From Acidovorax sp. Leaf160 (lineage in GTDB: Bacteria; Pseudomonadota; Gammaproteobacteria; Burkholderiales; Burkholderiaceae_C): a DNA stretch of 64,000 bases. The DNA lies in assembly GCF_001424265.1 (NCBI RefSeq), contig NZ_LMOV01000023.1, positions 301,416 through 365,415 on the forward strand. The letters run 5' to 3'. Shown piece by piece: positions 63,999 to 64,000 of this stretch; within the stretch, counting starts at the first letter, position 1, and each line of letters opens with the position of its first letter. Under the pieces are notes generated by a model that saw only the letters and a list, made by a program, of their open reading frames with translations, had not been told where the DNA came from and searched no databases. The position numbers and the translations under genes were made by a program.

Positions 63999-64000
63999 GT

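Overview
The window is a GC-rich bacterial chromosome segment with a gene complement typical of Burkholderiales, most likely Comamonadaceae (Acidovorax-like). The grounds are codon use, the urt operon layout, the combined 5-oxoprolinase, RND and Rieske/CoA clusters, and several short palindromic intergenic repeats that I recall from that family. I see no rRNA, tRNA, insertion sequence, prophage or CRISPR array. Almost all of the sequence is coding, in long co-directional operons.

Layout. 1-5397 (minus): urea ABC transporter urtA-urtB-urtC-urtD, with repeat DNA where urtE would be expected. 5398-5753: a divergent control region with a sigma-70-like urt promoter, a palindrome, an NtrC-like site and a very good sigma-54 promoter facing right. 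5754-20174 (plus): one 13-gene operon combining a class II aldolase, a dipeptide-type ABC importer, a hydroxyacid dehydrogenase, an omega-aminotransferase, two acetylpolyamine-amidohydrolase-like enzymes, a DMT permease, a GntR regulator, a small-molecule kinase and a PLP phospho-lyase-like enzyme. It looks like an undescribed amine or amino-alcohol catabolic system under nitrogen control. 20253-23372: an Lrp regulator, a GST, and a cytochrome b561/YceI/YceI unit. 23669-30237: a TetR regulator divergent from an RND efflux operon whose adaptor gene carries a one-base frameshift. 30349-36701 (minus): a 5-oxoprolinase operon (MFS permease, pxpA, DUF1445, fused pxpBC) ending in a biotin carboxylase/carrier gene, with a divergent GntR regulator.

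38041-38739 is a CheX-like DUF3334 protein. 39078-51810 holds two facing operons for CoA-linked catabolism of an unidentified acid. The plus-strand operon has thiolase, CoA-transferase, crotonase, SDR, Rieske oxygenase and reductase. The minus-strand operon has crotonase, ADP-forming acyl-CoA synthetase, amidohydrolase, alpha/beta hydrolase and a SnoaL-like protein, followed by a MarR gene. The same 14-bp motif lies in front of both operons and of the MarR gene. 52123-55353: a small Rho_N-type protein, Kup, and a coupled outer-membrane barrel-like protein. 55426-63998 (minus): a signalling island with a histidine kinase hybrid, a LuxR-type response regulator and two tandemly duplicated CHASE4-PAS-GGDEF-EAL proteins, one with a ruined EAL active site.

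Repeats. A roughly 65-bp hairpin-headed element occurs four times, once inside pxpBC where it encodes the linker between the fused domains. A second, bipartite element occurs twice, once inside the urt operon. Start codons were chosen by domain fit, ribosome-binding sites and operon overlaps. All functional statements are from sequence motifs and family knowledge; nothing was searched.
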